From contig JBNKFQ010000273.1 of the NCBI GenBank assembly GCA_050289385.1, positions 1 through 19,457 of the forward strand: a stretch of 19,457 bases of DNA. The letters run 5' to 3'. This DNA comes from JBNKFQ01 sp050289385 (GTDB lineage: Bacteria > Pseudomonadota > Gammaproteobacteria > Pseudomonadales > Porticoccaceae). The position numbers were made by a program, and so were the translations under genes. Positions 6,204 through 14,137 of the stretch are shown here, piece after piece. Position 1 is the stretch's first letter. Every line of letters begins with the position of its first letter. The notes beneath the pieces are model-generated. The model ran no database searches, had not been told where the DNA came from, and was given only the letters and a program-made list of their open reading frames with translations.

Positions 6204-7931
6204 ATGGCGACATCCGATTATCAGGTTATCGTAGTGGGCTCCGGTGCCGGAGGAGGCATGATGGCATATCGCCTGACGCAGGCAGGTGTTAATGTATTGA
6301 TGCTCGAGGCAGGGCGCGACTACAACCCCCGCACGGAAACTGCCATGTTTAATTTGCCGGCGGATCGGGGCTTGCGGGGGGAGAATACTCCGGATCACCG
6401 GTTTACCTTCGACGCCCGAATTGGCGGTTCCGATATACCGGGGGAACCCTATACGGCAGAGGGGGTGGGATTTTATTGGGGTCGTGCCCGTATGCTTGGC
6501 GGTCGCACCATCCACTGGGGGCGGGTGACGCCCCGCTACGGGCCGGACGATTTTAAATCTTATACCCGTACTGATCGTGAAATTGATTGGCCAGTTTCCT
6601 ACGAGGAAATGGCGCCATATTACGATCGCACCGAGCAGATCGTGGGAGTGTTTGGTCCCGATGAAGGTGAAGCGGTATACAACTCACCGGTGTCACCCAA
6701 TCATATCCGCCAAAAGCCACCAGCGCCGCGACTCCCGGAAATGTTATTTGCCAGAGCCTGTGCGGGCATGGGTATCAAGACCCACGCTACCCAGGTGGCC
6801 ATCCTTACCTCGCCTTTGGCGGATCGCCAAGCCTGCTTTTATGCTACCGATTGCATTCGCGGTTGCAGCATCGGCGCCGGTTTTGATTCGGTCATCGGTT
6901 GCATCACTCCCGCCAGGCGCACCGGCAAGTTAACAGTTATTACCGACGCCATGGCCTGCGAAGTGGTTACCGATAAAACTGGTGGTCGTGCAAAAGGAGT
7001 GAAATACGTCGATAAAAAAAACGGCGAGCGCAAAGTGGTGCATGCGAAAGTGGTGGTGCTGGCGGCAAGCGCGATGGAAAGTTGCCGTCTGCTACTCAAT
7101 TCCGGGAATGCCTCCGCCCCCAATGGTTTGGCCAACTCCTCGGGTCTGGTGGGTCGTTATCTCTCAGATACGCTGGCGACAGGTTTGTCATTACAAGTGC
7201 CGGCCCTGGAAAATCTGCCCCCGCATAACGAGGATGGTACCTCCACCCCGCATTTGTATGCCCCGTGGTGGCTACATGGCAGGGACAAGGAGCGAGCCGG
7301 GGCTGATTTTTCGGGTGGTTACAAAATGGAGATGAGTGCCTTCGGGTTGAGTGGTCGCCAGGGCCTGCCGACTCTGAGAACATTCAAGCCGTTGCTCGGC
7401 CTCAGCAAAGGCCTGTACGGTGTAGCCCTAAAACAACATCTGCGCCGCTATTACGGGTCGGTGGTTGGTCTGACAGCTTTTGCCAGTGCATCTCTTAATG
7501 AGAACTGCTACATGAGCATTGAAACCGGGAAAACAGATCGGTGGGGAATTCCGGTTCCGCGTTTTCACTGGCGCTGGACAGACGACGATTATCGCCGCAT
7601 TGAACACGCCAACAAAAGTTTGCATCAGGTGGCTGGGCACATGGGTGCGGTAGTAATTGAGGACTACTTCGATCGGTACCGTGAAAAAGGTGAGATATTG
7701 CGGGCTGGCGGTAGCACCAGTCACGAAGTCGGTGGTTGCCGCATGGGTGACGATCCAGCCAGCTCGGTGCTAAATTCATACTCCTGTAGCTGGGATGTAC
7801 CGAATCTGTATCTCGCTGATGGCGCCCCCTTTGTGACTCATTCGGAGAAAAACCCAACTCTGACCATTATGGCCTTTGCCCTGCGCGCCGCCGATAACAT
7901 CATTGAACGCTTGGAGAACAATGCCGTATGA
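6204..7931 (+). CDS. GMC-family FAD-dependent dehydrogenase, large subunit
   Basis: The 575-residue flavoprotein carries the FAD Rossmann motif (VIVVGSGAGGGMMAYRLTQA, residues 8-27, with a Glu-Ala-Gly at the strand end). It has the GMC signature MLGGRTIHWGRV (97-108), and the C-terminal block has His507 in SHEVGGCRMG and Asn550 in EKNPTLTIMAFALRAADN, the His/Asn pair that oxidises alcohol groups in this family. Cys211, Cys217 and Cys221 lie where the large subunits of membrane-bound sugar and gluconate dehydrogenases carry cysteines for an iron-sulfur cluster. There is no signal peptide; export probably depends on the Tat signal of the next gene's product. The Shine-Dalgarno GAGGT lies 6 bases before ATG. 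The stop overlaps the next start (ATGA). A sugar, sugar acid or polyol substrate is inferred. Confidence 0.9.
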   Translation: MATSDYQVIVVGSGAGGGMMAYRLTQAGVNVLMLEAGRDYNPRTETAMFNLPADRGLRGENTPDHRFTFDARIGGSDIPGEPYTAEGVGFYWGRARMLGGRTIHWGRVTPRYGPDDFKSYTRTDREIDWPVSYEEMAPYYDRTEQIVGVFGPDEGEAVYNSPVSPNHIRQKPPAPRLPEMLFARACAGMGIKTHATQVAILTSPLADRQACFYATDCIRGCSIGAGFDSVIGCITPARRTGKLTVITDAMACEVVTDKTGGRAKGVKYVDKKNGERKVVHAKVVVLAASAMESCRLLLNSGNASAPNGLANSSGLVGRYLSDTLATGLSLQVPALENLPPHNEDGTSTPHLYAPWWLHGRDKERAGADFSGGYKMEMSAFGLSGRQGLPTLRTFKPLLGLSKGLYGVALKQHLRRYYGSVVGLTAFASASLNENCYMSIETGKTDRWGIPVPRFHWRWTDDDYRRIEHANKSLHQVAGHMGAVVIEDYFDRYREKGEILRAGGSTSHEVGGCRMGDDPASSVLNSYSCSWDVPNLYLADGAPFVTHSEKNPTLTIMAFALRAADNIIERLENNAV

Positions 7932-8545
7932 ATACCACTTTAAACAAGGGCTTCGTGAGTATTAACCGCCGCCGCGTTCTGCAGTTGATGGCCGCAAGCG
8001 CTGGAGTGGTTACCATGCCCTGTGACCTGCTGGCAGGAACCACCCTGGATCAAGGAGGCGATAAATTTAACCCACAAATTACCTGGCACAAAACTCTTGG
8101 CGACGCGCAACGGAAAACGTTGACGGTGTTGGGTAATTTCATTCTGCCCGCCGACGAAAAATCGCCGAGCGCCAGTGAACTGAAAATTGCCGATTTTATC
8201 GACGAATGGGTAAGTGCACCCTATCCAGATCAGCAGCAGGATAAAAAGATTATTCTCGCCGGACTCGCCGAGTTAGACCGGCAGGCTTACGAACAGAGCA
8301 GCGAGTATTTTAATCAATCGTCCGTCGATCAACAGGCCGAGCTGTTTGACCAATTGGCGAAGCATGTGCAAAAAGGAACTGGTACAGAAGAGATGGCACA
8401 GTTTTTCGAGCGCCTTGTTTATCTCTTTGTCGGTGGTTTTTACACAACCCCCCAGGGCATGGCCGATATTGGTTATGTGGGCAACAGACCCCAGACAAGT
8501 TTTGATGGACCACCGAAAGAAATACTTCGTTTGACAGGTTTTTAA
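7928..8545 (+). CDS. Gluconate 2-dehydrogenase subunit 3-like protein, Tat-exported
   Basis: The 205-residue protein begins with a twin-arginine signal (SINRRRVLQLMAASAGVVTM). The body matches the small (gamma) subunit family of membrane-bound FAD dehydrogenases: a helical protein with TLTVLGNFILPADEKSPSAS, a segment around DFIDEWVSAPYPDQQ, and the C-terminal FFERLVYLFVGGFYTTPQGM, then DIGYVGNRP. It forms a tight complex with the GMC flavoprotein and, as the only Tat-signalled partner, should carry it to the periplasm. Its ATG overlaps the GMC stop by four bases, so the two are made in matched amounts. The length is within the family range (about 160-250). The link to gluconate is a family label; the real substrate is unknown. 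Confidence 0.88.
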   Translation: MNTTLNKGFVSINRRRVLQLMAASAGVVTMPCDLLAGTTLDQGGDKFNPQITWHKTLGDAQRKTLTVLGNFILPADEKSPSASELKIADFIDEWVSAPYPDQQQDKKIILAGLAELDRQAYEQSSEYFNQSSVDQQAELFDQLAKHVQKGTGTEEMAQFFERLVYLFVGGFYTTPQGMADIGYVGNRPQTSFDGPPKEILRLTGF

Positions 8546-8549
8546 TTCG

Positions 8550-10019
8550 ATGTCACCTGCAACAAAAATCCTCAGAGCAATCGGAAAGTGTGTCGCTTGT
8601 CTCCTTGTAATGGTTGTTCTTACAGGGCTGGTGTGGGAGTTTTTTCCTTCCTTGATCCTGAAGCCGTACAACCGCATGTCGGTAAAACCCTCAGTTGAAA
8701 TGCAGTCCATTCTTGAGGCCCGTTCACCGGAATACCGCGAACCTGACGGTAGTACCCCCATCTGCTTTCGGCATCAGGTCATTGACCGCACATACCACAC
8801 CGAAGGCGCGTCAGTGGCCGATGTCAATCGCGATGGCCACAATGACATCCTGACGGGCGATTTCTGGTACCAGGCGCCAGCGTGGCAAGCTCACCGTATT
8901 CGCCCCGAGGAATTCAAAGCTTTTCCTATTTTGCGGCCATCGAATATTTTGGAATCACTTTGGGAGAGGGGACCGCAAATGTTAGCTGCTGTCAGCAGTT
9001 TTCGGGAATTTTTACATGCGGGTGGTATTTTTGAGCGTGCCTGGTCAAAAAGCTATTTTTCTTACCCCGGGGATGTGAATCGTGATGGCTGGGTGGATGC
9101 TATCGTCGTCAATCTGGCTGGCACTCAGGCCGAATGGTACCAAAACCCTGGCGATCCGGGTGTGTTATGGCAGGCTCACCCTTACCTGGCCTTTGCTGGC
9201 CATGAATCGCCACTGTTTACGGATGTTCTGGGGAAGGGTGAACCGCAATTGATCATTACCAGCCCAAAAACCAGGGGAGGTAATGGTCCGCTGGTGACAG
9301 TCCAGTTTGATCGACAGGGCAGGGCTGTTACACACCCTGTCTCCAGTAAGGAAGTGTTCAGAACGTATTCCCATGGTCTGGGAGTGGGAGACATCAATAA
9401 CGACGGTTTGACAGATATTGTGTTTGGTACTGGCTACGGCCTGCCGGACCCGGACGACCCGGCCACCACGCCGGCTTTTCAAGCCGGTGGCGGCTGGTAC
9501 GAACAGCGCCGTCAAAATGGTATGTCACAATGGGTTATGCATCCCATCGACAATCTGATCGCCTCTTCGGAAATTCATGTGCTGGATATCAGCGGGGATG
9601 GTAAAGCCGATTTGCTGGCTGGTTCTGCTCATAATCGCGGGCTCTTTTGGTTTGAACAGGACGACGCTGGCGAGTGGAACCAGCACCTGATCGATGCCAG
9701 CTACACTCAACTGCATGCTTCTGCCATGGCTGATCTGGATGGCGATGGCTTGCAAGATGTTATCACTGGTAAAACCTGGCTGGCCCATTTCGGGTTGGGT
9801 GACCCTGATGAATTTGAACTACCTGTTCTCTACTGGTATCGACAGGTCAAGGACGGCACGGGTAGAAGTCAGTTTATCCGCTACCTGATTAATGATCAGG
9901 TTGGTGTTGGACGGCAAATTACGGTGAGTGATGTAAACAATGACGGGCGGCCGGACATTGTGGTTGGTAACCGCAACGGTGTGCACTGGTTTGCGCAGCA
10001 GGACTGTAACGACTACTAA
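8550..10019 (+). CDS. Membrane-anchored FG-GAP/VCBS repeat protein
   Basis: The 489-residue protein has one N-terminal hydrophobic anchor (about residues 12-32, CVACLLVMVVLTGLVWEFFP). A beta-propeller then carries six calcium-binding D-x-[DN]-x-D-G repeats: ADVNRDGHNDIL, GDVNRDGWVDAI, GDINNDGLTDIV, DISGDGKADLL, ADLDGDGLQDVI and SDVNNDGRPDIV. Each is followed by a Trp/Tyr-rich strand (WYQ, WFEQ). Such FG-GAP propellers sit outside the cytoplasm and mediate binding. It starts 4 bases after the small-subunit stop, so it belongs to the same operon and may be the membrane platform, or a cofactor or substrate-binding partner, of the dehydrogenase (inference). No haem motif CxxCH is present. Its TAA overlaps the msrQ stop on the other strand. 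No strong Shine-Dalgarno is visible. Confidence 0.82.
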   Translation: MSPATKILRAIGKCVACLLVMVVLTGLVWEFFPSLILKPYNRMSVKPSVEMQSILEARSPEYREPDGSTPICFRHQVIDRTYHTEGASVADVNRDGHNDILTGDFWYQAPAWQAHRIRPEEFKAFPILRPSNILESLWERGPQMLAAVSSFREFLHAGGIFERAWSKSYFSYPGDVNRDGWVDAIVVNLAGTQAEWYQNPGDPGVLWQAHPYLAFAGHESPLFTDVLGKGEPQLIITSPKTRGGNGPLVTVQFDRQGRAVTHPVSSKEVFRTYSHGLGVGDINNDGLTDIVFGTGYGLPDPDDPATTPAFQAGGGWYEQRRQNGMSQWVMHPIDNLIASSEIHVLDISGDGKADLLAGSAHNRGLFWFEQDDAGEWNQHLIDASYTQLHASAMADLDGDGLQDVITGKTWLAHFGLGDPDEFELPVLYWYRQVKDGTGRSQFIRYLINDQVGVGRQITVSDVNNDGRPDIVVGNRNGVHWFAQQDCNDY

Positions 10020-10645
10020 GATAACGCCCGACGCCTTCTGGCAATAAATCCGGGGCGCAATTTCTTGCGGCGCAGCCACAGTAAAAATAAACCGATTAAC
10101 AAATAGGTGACGGGTTCGATCCAACCACTTTTTACCGCCCACCAGTAATGCAAACAGGCGAGCAATACCACCACATAAATGGTGTTGTGCAATTTAGTCC
10201 AGTATTTCCCCAATGCTCTGAGCAACTTTGGTATTGATGTAATCGCCAGGGCCAGTAGTATTAGCCACGCTGTAAAGCCCACCAGGATATAACTGCGTTT
10301 AACTATTTCTTCGCCAATCAGTGACCAGGCAAAAACCAGGTCCAGAGCCAGCCATGCATATAAGTGCAGTGTGGCCCAGGCGAAACACCACAAACCAAGC
10401 GGGCGCCGCAATTTCATCAATTGACCAAATCGGATTGTCTTTGCCAACGGCGATACACAAAGCGTCAACAACAGTAGTCGCAATGCGCCAATCCCCAGAT
10501 AGTGGATCAGTTCTTCCACCGGATCACCACCGAGCAGGCCTTTGGGAACCGCGTAAAACAGCCAGAGAAGTGGGCACAAGGCCGCACAATGCACCAGTAC
10601 GCGCAAGGTAATAGCGGTTTTCAAGCCGGGTTTAATGCGAATCAT
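10016..10645 (-). CDS. msrQ: MsrQ, haem-binding membrane subunit of the MsrPQ methionine sulfoxide reductase
   Basis: The 209-residue inner-membrane protein has about six hydrophobic helices of the ferric-reductase-like type. The conserved haem-ligand histidines fall at expected positions: His94 in ATLHLYAW, His153 in KLHNTIYV and His166 in LLACLHYWW. The family signature around KLRRPLGL and the basic C-terminus are also present. MsrQ passes electrons from the quinone pool or a cytoplasmic flavin reductase to periplasmic MsrP, which repairs methionine sulfoxide in envelope proteins after oxidative or chlorine stress. It follows msrP by 42 bases and is probably co-transcribed. The stop codon overlaps the stop of the convergent FG-GAP gene by 4 bases. 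Confidence 0.95.
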   Translation of the reverse strand: MIRIKPGLKTAITLRVLVHCAALCPLLWLFYAVPKGLLGGDPVEELIHYLGIGALRLLLLTLCVSPLAKTIRFGQLMKLRRPLGLWCFAWATLHLYAWLALDLVFAWSLIGEEIVKRSYILVGFTAWLILLALAITSIPKLLRALGKYWTKLHNTIYVVVLLACLHYWWAVKSGWIEPVTYLLIGLFLLWLRRKKLRPGFIARRRRALS

Positions 10646-10687
10646 TCAGACAGAATTCCACTCAGTGCTACAGGCAATAAATCAGGA

Positions 10688-11695
10688 TCAATAGTATTTG
10701 CGCAAATTCATATCAGAATAGAGCGACGCAACGGCATCACCGTAACCATTAAACATCAAAGTATCCTGACGAGTGCTGGAAAACGGGCCACCGGGGCCAA
10801 TAAAGCGCTCCGTTGCCTGTGACCAGCGCGGGTGGTCGACTTTGGGGTTTACATTGGCATAGAAACCGTATTCGTTTGGCGCCAGACGATTCCAGGTGGT
10901 GGGTGGCTGCTTCTCCAGCAGGCGTATTTTGACAATGGACTTTATACCCTTAAAGCCATATTTCCAGGGCACTACCAGACGTATCGGTGCACCATTTTGC
11001 GGGGGCAGGGTTTTGCCATACATGCCTACCGACAACAACGTGAGAGGGTGCATGGCTTCGTCCATGCGCAAACCTTCTACATAAGGGTAATGAATGCCGC
11101 CGCCAATGCGCCGGGATTTTTGGCCGGGCATTTGCTTCGGGTCGTATAGTGTTTCGAAGGCGACATACTTTGCACGGCTGGTGGGGTTGAATTTTTTCAG
11201 CAAGGTGCCCAGTTCGAGTCCCAGCCAGGGAATTACCATTGACCAGGCCTCTACACAGCGCATGCGATAAATTCGTTCTTCCAGGGAAGAGGTGTTAATC
11301 AGTTCCCATACATCCACTGTACCGGGGTTTTCCACTTCGCCCTCGACGGTCAGTGTCCAGGGTTCCACTTTCAGATGTTGACTATTTTGCGCCGGGTCGG
11401 TTTTGGATGTGCCAAATTCGTAAAAGTTATTGTGGTTTGTCGCTTTTATCTCCGGAGTTACCGTCAAATCAGCGGTGTTTTTATCTGGAGTAAATTTTAG
11501 TGGCTTGCGATTGGCGTCGGCTTTTTCATCGTCCCCCAATAAATTTTTAAACAGGTCAGCTTGCGCAGATGCCGCCAAACCCGACAAGGTGGCGAAACCA
11601 AGGCTTTTTAATATCGCCCTGCGATTCAGGTAAGTACTTTTGGGGGTTACCTGGTTTTCAGGTATTGGTTTGATTTGTGGTATTTTGATTAGCAT
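10688..11695 (-). CDS. msrP: MsrP, periplasmic molybdoenzyme protein-methionine sulfoxide reductase
   Basis: The 335-residue protein carries a Tat signal (LNRRAILKSLGFATLSGLAA, residues 23-42), so it is exported folded with its molybdenum cofactor. The oxidoreductase molybdopterin-binding domain follows, with Cys147 (RMRCVEAWSMVIPW) as the molybdenum ligand. Family features include WTLTVEGEV, PYVEGLRMDEAMHPLTLLSV, PIRLVVPWKYGFKGIKSIVK and the C-terminal NGYGDAVASLYS. The enzyme reduces free and protein-bound methionine sulfoxide in the periplasm using electrons from MsrQ. The leader contains four 17-bp tandem repeats that end one base before the ATG, and the last unit supplies a GAGAG Shine-Dalgarno. 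The divergent LysR gene could regulate it, but that is not shown. Confidence 0.96.
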   Translation of the reverse strand: MLIKIPQIKPIPENQVTPKSTYLNRRAILKSLGFATLSGLAASAQADLFKNLLGDDEKADANRKPLKFTPDKNTADLTVTPEIKATNHNNFYEFGTSKTDPAQNSQHLKVEPWTLTVEGEVENPGTVDVWELINTSSLEERIYRMRCVEAWSMVIPWLGLELGTLLKKFNPTSRAKYVAFETLYDPKQMPGQKSRRIGGGIHYPYVEGLRMDEAMHPLTLLSVGMYGKTLPPQNGAPIRLVVPWKYGFKGIKSIVKIRLLEKQPPTTWNRLAPNEYGFYANVNPKVDHPRWSQATERFIGPGGPFSSTRQDTLMFNGYGDAVASLYSDMNLRKYY

Positions 11696-11696
11696 C

Positions 11697-11764
11697 GTAC
11701 TCTCACATTAAAGGTACTCTCACATTAAACGTATTTGCACATTAAACGTACTCTCACTGTACGG
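11697..11764 (-). repeat. Four 17-bp tandem repeats forming the msrP leader
   Basis: Units are 11697-11713, 11714-11730, 11731-11747 and 11748-11764. On the plus strand units 1 and 2 read GTACTCTCACATTAAA then G or C. Unit 3 is GTATTTGCACATTAAAC and unit 4 is GTACTCTCACTGTACGG. Units 1 and 2 differ at one base; the outer ones diverge. In the msrP direction a full unit reads GTTTAATGTGAGAGTAC, and the last unit ends one base before the msrP ATG, giving GAGAG as ribosome-binding site. The third unit creates a six-codon reading frame (ATG to TAA, 11742-11725) preceded by GAGAG at suitable spacing. Possible roles are a tandem operator, a copy-number-variable leader, or translation control. Confidence 0.75.
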
Positions 11765-11981
11765 GCTCCGGACAGTTATAGGACCTCGAAACAGTGCTAT
11801 AGTTGCTTGCCGGATGACCATTCGGCATAGCCAGATCGGGACAGTGAGCGCTTTGTCATCAGATAGCGAATGATTGTCTGGCCGAATCTCTCATACCATC
11901 CAGACTGCTGTCAACTGTAGCCCCACAAGAGGGGGGCGCGCAAGTTAAATACTGTAAGCGGGTCTATACAGGACACTACTT
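11765..11981. promoter_or_regulatory. Divergent control region between msrP and the LysR gene
   Basis: This region must hold the LysR promoter and, with the repeats, the msrP promoter. Small inverted repeats are visible: TATAG (11777-11781) with CTATA (11797-11801), and ATTCGGC-atag-CCAGA near 11819 against TCTGGCCGAAT near 11877. Either could be a LysR-type site, but none has the classic spacing, so no operator is assigned. Confidence 0.35.
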
Positions 11982-12872
11982 ATGTTTGATCGCCAGCTAA
12001 GATATTTTTTAGTTTGTGCCCAGGAACGCAGTTTCACGAAAGCGGCTGATCGGCTGGACATTAGCCAGTCGGCTCTGAGCCAGCAAATGCGGCAATTTGA
12101 GCACCAGTTGGAACAGACTCTCTTTGTGCGCAGAGGCCGGGGAGTGGCACTAATGGCAGCTGGTATTGAATTGCAGAAGCGTGTCGAACCCTGTTTTTTG
12201 ACGCTGGATCAGGTCGTGGAAGAGTTTAAATATCAGCAGGGTGTTGTGGAAGGTTCCATCTCAATTGCCAGCGTACATCCGGTTTTGTCTTATCTGTTGC
12301 CAAATGTGATAGCCGACTACTCGAAAAGATACCCCCGGGTTAAATTTAGCTTGCACTGTGGTGGCAGTTTGAAAGTTATTGAACTTGTCCGTAGTCGCAC
12401 CGCCGATTTTGGTCTTATCTACAATAACGTGGTCAGTGATATGGATCTTGTGCCGCTGTTCACAGAAAAACTCGCAGCAGTATTTTCACCCAATATGCCA
12501 CGGGCCGATGAAATACTCCGTACAAAAAAACTGCCAAACGACACGCCCCTGATTTTATTTCAATCGGGTTATTCCTTGCGACGTGTTCTCGACAGGGTAT
12601 TGCAAGATAAAAAGTCAAACATACAAATAGAAACTGAAACGGTGGATTCCATGCTTAACCTGGTGTGCGCGGGAGCAGGAGTCTGTTTCCTCCCGGCGTA
12701 CATATTTAAACAGCGCTCAGATTTGAGTCATTGCAATCTGATTGATATGGACATGGAAGTGTCTGTTGCGCAAATCACCAAGCCCGGAGTGCCGATACCG
12801 CCGATTGTTTCGCAACTGATTGACGATATCAAGAAAGTAGCAGCAGTGCGGTCTCTTGATGTCAGATATTAG
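11982..12872 (+). CDS. LysR-family transcriptional regulator
   Basis: The 296-residue protein has the LysR winged HTH at residues 1-60 (RQLRYFLVCAQERSFTKAAD, RLDISQSALSQQMRQFE, LFVRRGRGVALMAAG). A periplasmic-binding-like effector domain follows (SISIASVHPVLSYLLPNVIA, FGLIYNN, then the second lobe VDSMLNLVCAGAGVCFLPAY). Length is typical. The Shine-Dalgarno AGGA lies 8 bases before the ATG (CAGGACACTACTTATG). It is divergent from msrPQ and precedes the secreted esterase on the same strand, so either or both could be targets; LysR proteins usually control a divergent neighbour and themselves. The effector is unknown. A probable terminator follows. Confidence 0.92.
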   Translation: MFDRQLRYFLVCAQERSFTKAADRLDISQSALSQQMRQFEHQLEQTLFVRRGRGVALMAAGIELQKRVEPCFLTLDQVVEEFKYQQGVVEGSISIASVHPVLSYLLPNVIADYSKRYPRVKFSLHCGGSLKVIELVRSRTADFGLIYNNVVSDMDLVPLFTEKLAAVFSPNMPRADEILRTKKLPNDTPLILFQSGYSLRRVLDRVLQDKKSNIQIETETVDSMLNLVCAGAGVCFLPAYIFKQRSDLSHCNLIDMDMEVSVAQITKPGVPIPPIVSQLIDDIKKVAAVRSLDVRY

Positions 12873-12899
12873 CTCAACTTATTTCTGAAATTACCTGAA

Positions 12900-12924
12900 T
12901 TGTGTGGCACCACACAAGCTTTTT
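12900..12924 (+). terminator. Probable Rho-independent terminator after the LysR gene
   Basis: TTGTGTGG (12900-12907) pairs with CCACACAA (12910-12917) around a very small loop. It is followed by GC and five T residues. It lies 28 bases after the LysR stop and would separate LysR from the esterase downstream. The stem is short and only moderately GC-rich, so termination may be partial. Confidence 0.5.
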
Positions 12925-13000
12925 GCTTAATCTGCTTGCTCGATAACTGGCAGGGTGATTGAGGTCACCAAATCAGTCCCTTTATATACGAGCAGTGATC

Positions 13001-14137
13001 ATGAAGCAGAGTGTATTTAGTGTAGTCAAATTTGGATTGCCACTTTTCCAATTACAGAACTTCTTTTCTGGCTTTAGTGCTTCTATTCCGGTTATTTGTG
13101 TATTTGCTATTTTTGCAACGACTTTTCCTGTTGGTGCTGCTGGTTCAAAAGATGGAGAAAAGGCGGCGTATTTAATGAAAACGTATACCTATAAGCGTGT
13201 TGGAAATCTAAACATAAATGCCGATGTTTATTTGCCGTCTGGTGGCACTGGACAACCGGCAATTATGTACATTCACGGTGGCGCGTTAATAAATGGATCT
13301 CGAACAAATTCATATATAACGAGGAAGTTTTCAAGGTACCTGGATGCCGGGTATGTTGTGGTGTCTATTGACTACCGATTGGCGCCAGAGACGAAATTGC
13401 CCGGTATTATTGAAGATGTGGAGGATGCCTACGCCTGGATGCTCCGGGAAGGGCCAAAATTGTTTAATATCGACCCTGACAGAATTGCCGTCATGGGAGG
13501 ATCTGCGGGAGGCTACCTGACGCTCACTGCAGGTTTCAGGCTCAAACCCAGGCCGAGAGCTTTGGTATCTTTTTATGGGTATGGCGACGTTACCGGGGAT
13601 TGGTATGCAAAGCCTGACCCTTATTATCTGAAGCACCCGCCAGTTGAAAAAGATGAAGCTTTTCAGGCTGTTAGTGGCGAACCAATTTCCAATACTGATC
13701 ATTTAACTGAGGAGCAGAAAAAAGGGCGCGGAAGATTTTATTTGTATTGTCGTCAAAATGGACTATGGCCTGATTACGTAGGTGGGCGCGACCCTGTCGA
13801 AGACGCGGAATGGTTTGCTGCATATGAAGCTCGCCACAATGTAACGGCAAATTATCCGCCGACGGTGCTGCTCCACGGTGGTATGGATACCGATGTACCA
13901 TTCGAACAGTCCAGGTTAATGGCCGCAGAGTTACAACGCCACGGCGTGGACTATAAGTTAATTTCGCAACCGAACTGGCGGCACGGATTTGATGCTCTTG
14001 ATGACCCTGAAATACAGCAATATATTGTAGAAACATCTCCTGAAAGGAAAAATGATCTTCCCAAACCCAATGATCCCGCCGTTAGACAGGCGCACGCAGA
14101 TATATTGGCATTCCTTAAAAAGTACCTGAAAAAATAG
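13001..14137 (+). CDS. Secreted alpha/beta hydrolase, HSL (hydrolase fold-3) type
   Basis: From the ATG at 13001 the protein has 378 residues. A long N-terminal region ends in a hydrophobic segment (SIPVICVFAIFATTFPVGAA), a likely signal peptide. The catalytic domain shows the HSL oxyanion motif HGGA (about residues 92-95), the nucleophile elbow GGSAGG with Ser168, an acid at Asp298 (GGMDTDVP) and His328 (WRHGFD). It also has DYRLAPE, typical of carboxylesterases of this class. The frame can extend to a TTG at 12959, adding 14 residues, but the ATG is the simpler start. The predicted role is hydrolysis of an ester or amide in the periplasm or outside the cell. A large insert between residues 200 and 270 may form the substrate lid. 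It follows LysR and may be regulated by it. Confidence 0.82.
   Translation: MKQSVFSVVKFGLPLFQLQNFFSGFSASIPVICVFAIFATTFPVGAAGSKDGEKAAYLMKTYTYKRVGNLNINADVYLPSGGTGQPAIMYIHGGALINGSRTNSYITRKFSRYLDAGYVVVSIDYRLAPETKLPGIIEDVEDAYAWMLREGPKLFNIDPDRIAVMGGSAGGYLTLTAGFRLKPRPRALVSFYGYGDVTGDWYAKPDPYYLKHPPVEKDEAFQAVSGEPISNTDHLTEEQKKGRGRFYLYCRQNGLWPDYVGGRDPVEDAEWFAAYEARHNVTANYPPTVLLHGGMDTDVPFEQSRLMAAELQRHGVDYKLISQPNWRHGFDALDDPEIQQYIVETSPERKNDLPKPNDPAVRQAHADILAFLKKYLKK

Noticed and set aside
7495..7857. Long minus-strand frame inside the GMC gene
   Set aside because: Antisense shadow of a well-supported GMC oxidoreductase gene.
11697..11764. Tandem repeats considered as a CRISPR fragment or plasmid iterons
   Set aside because: Units abut without spacers and no cas or replication genes are near; they lie in a gene leader.
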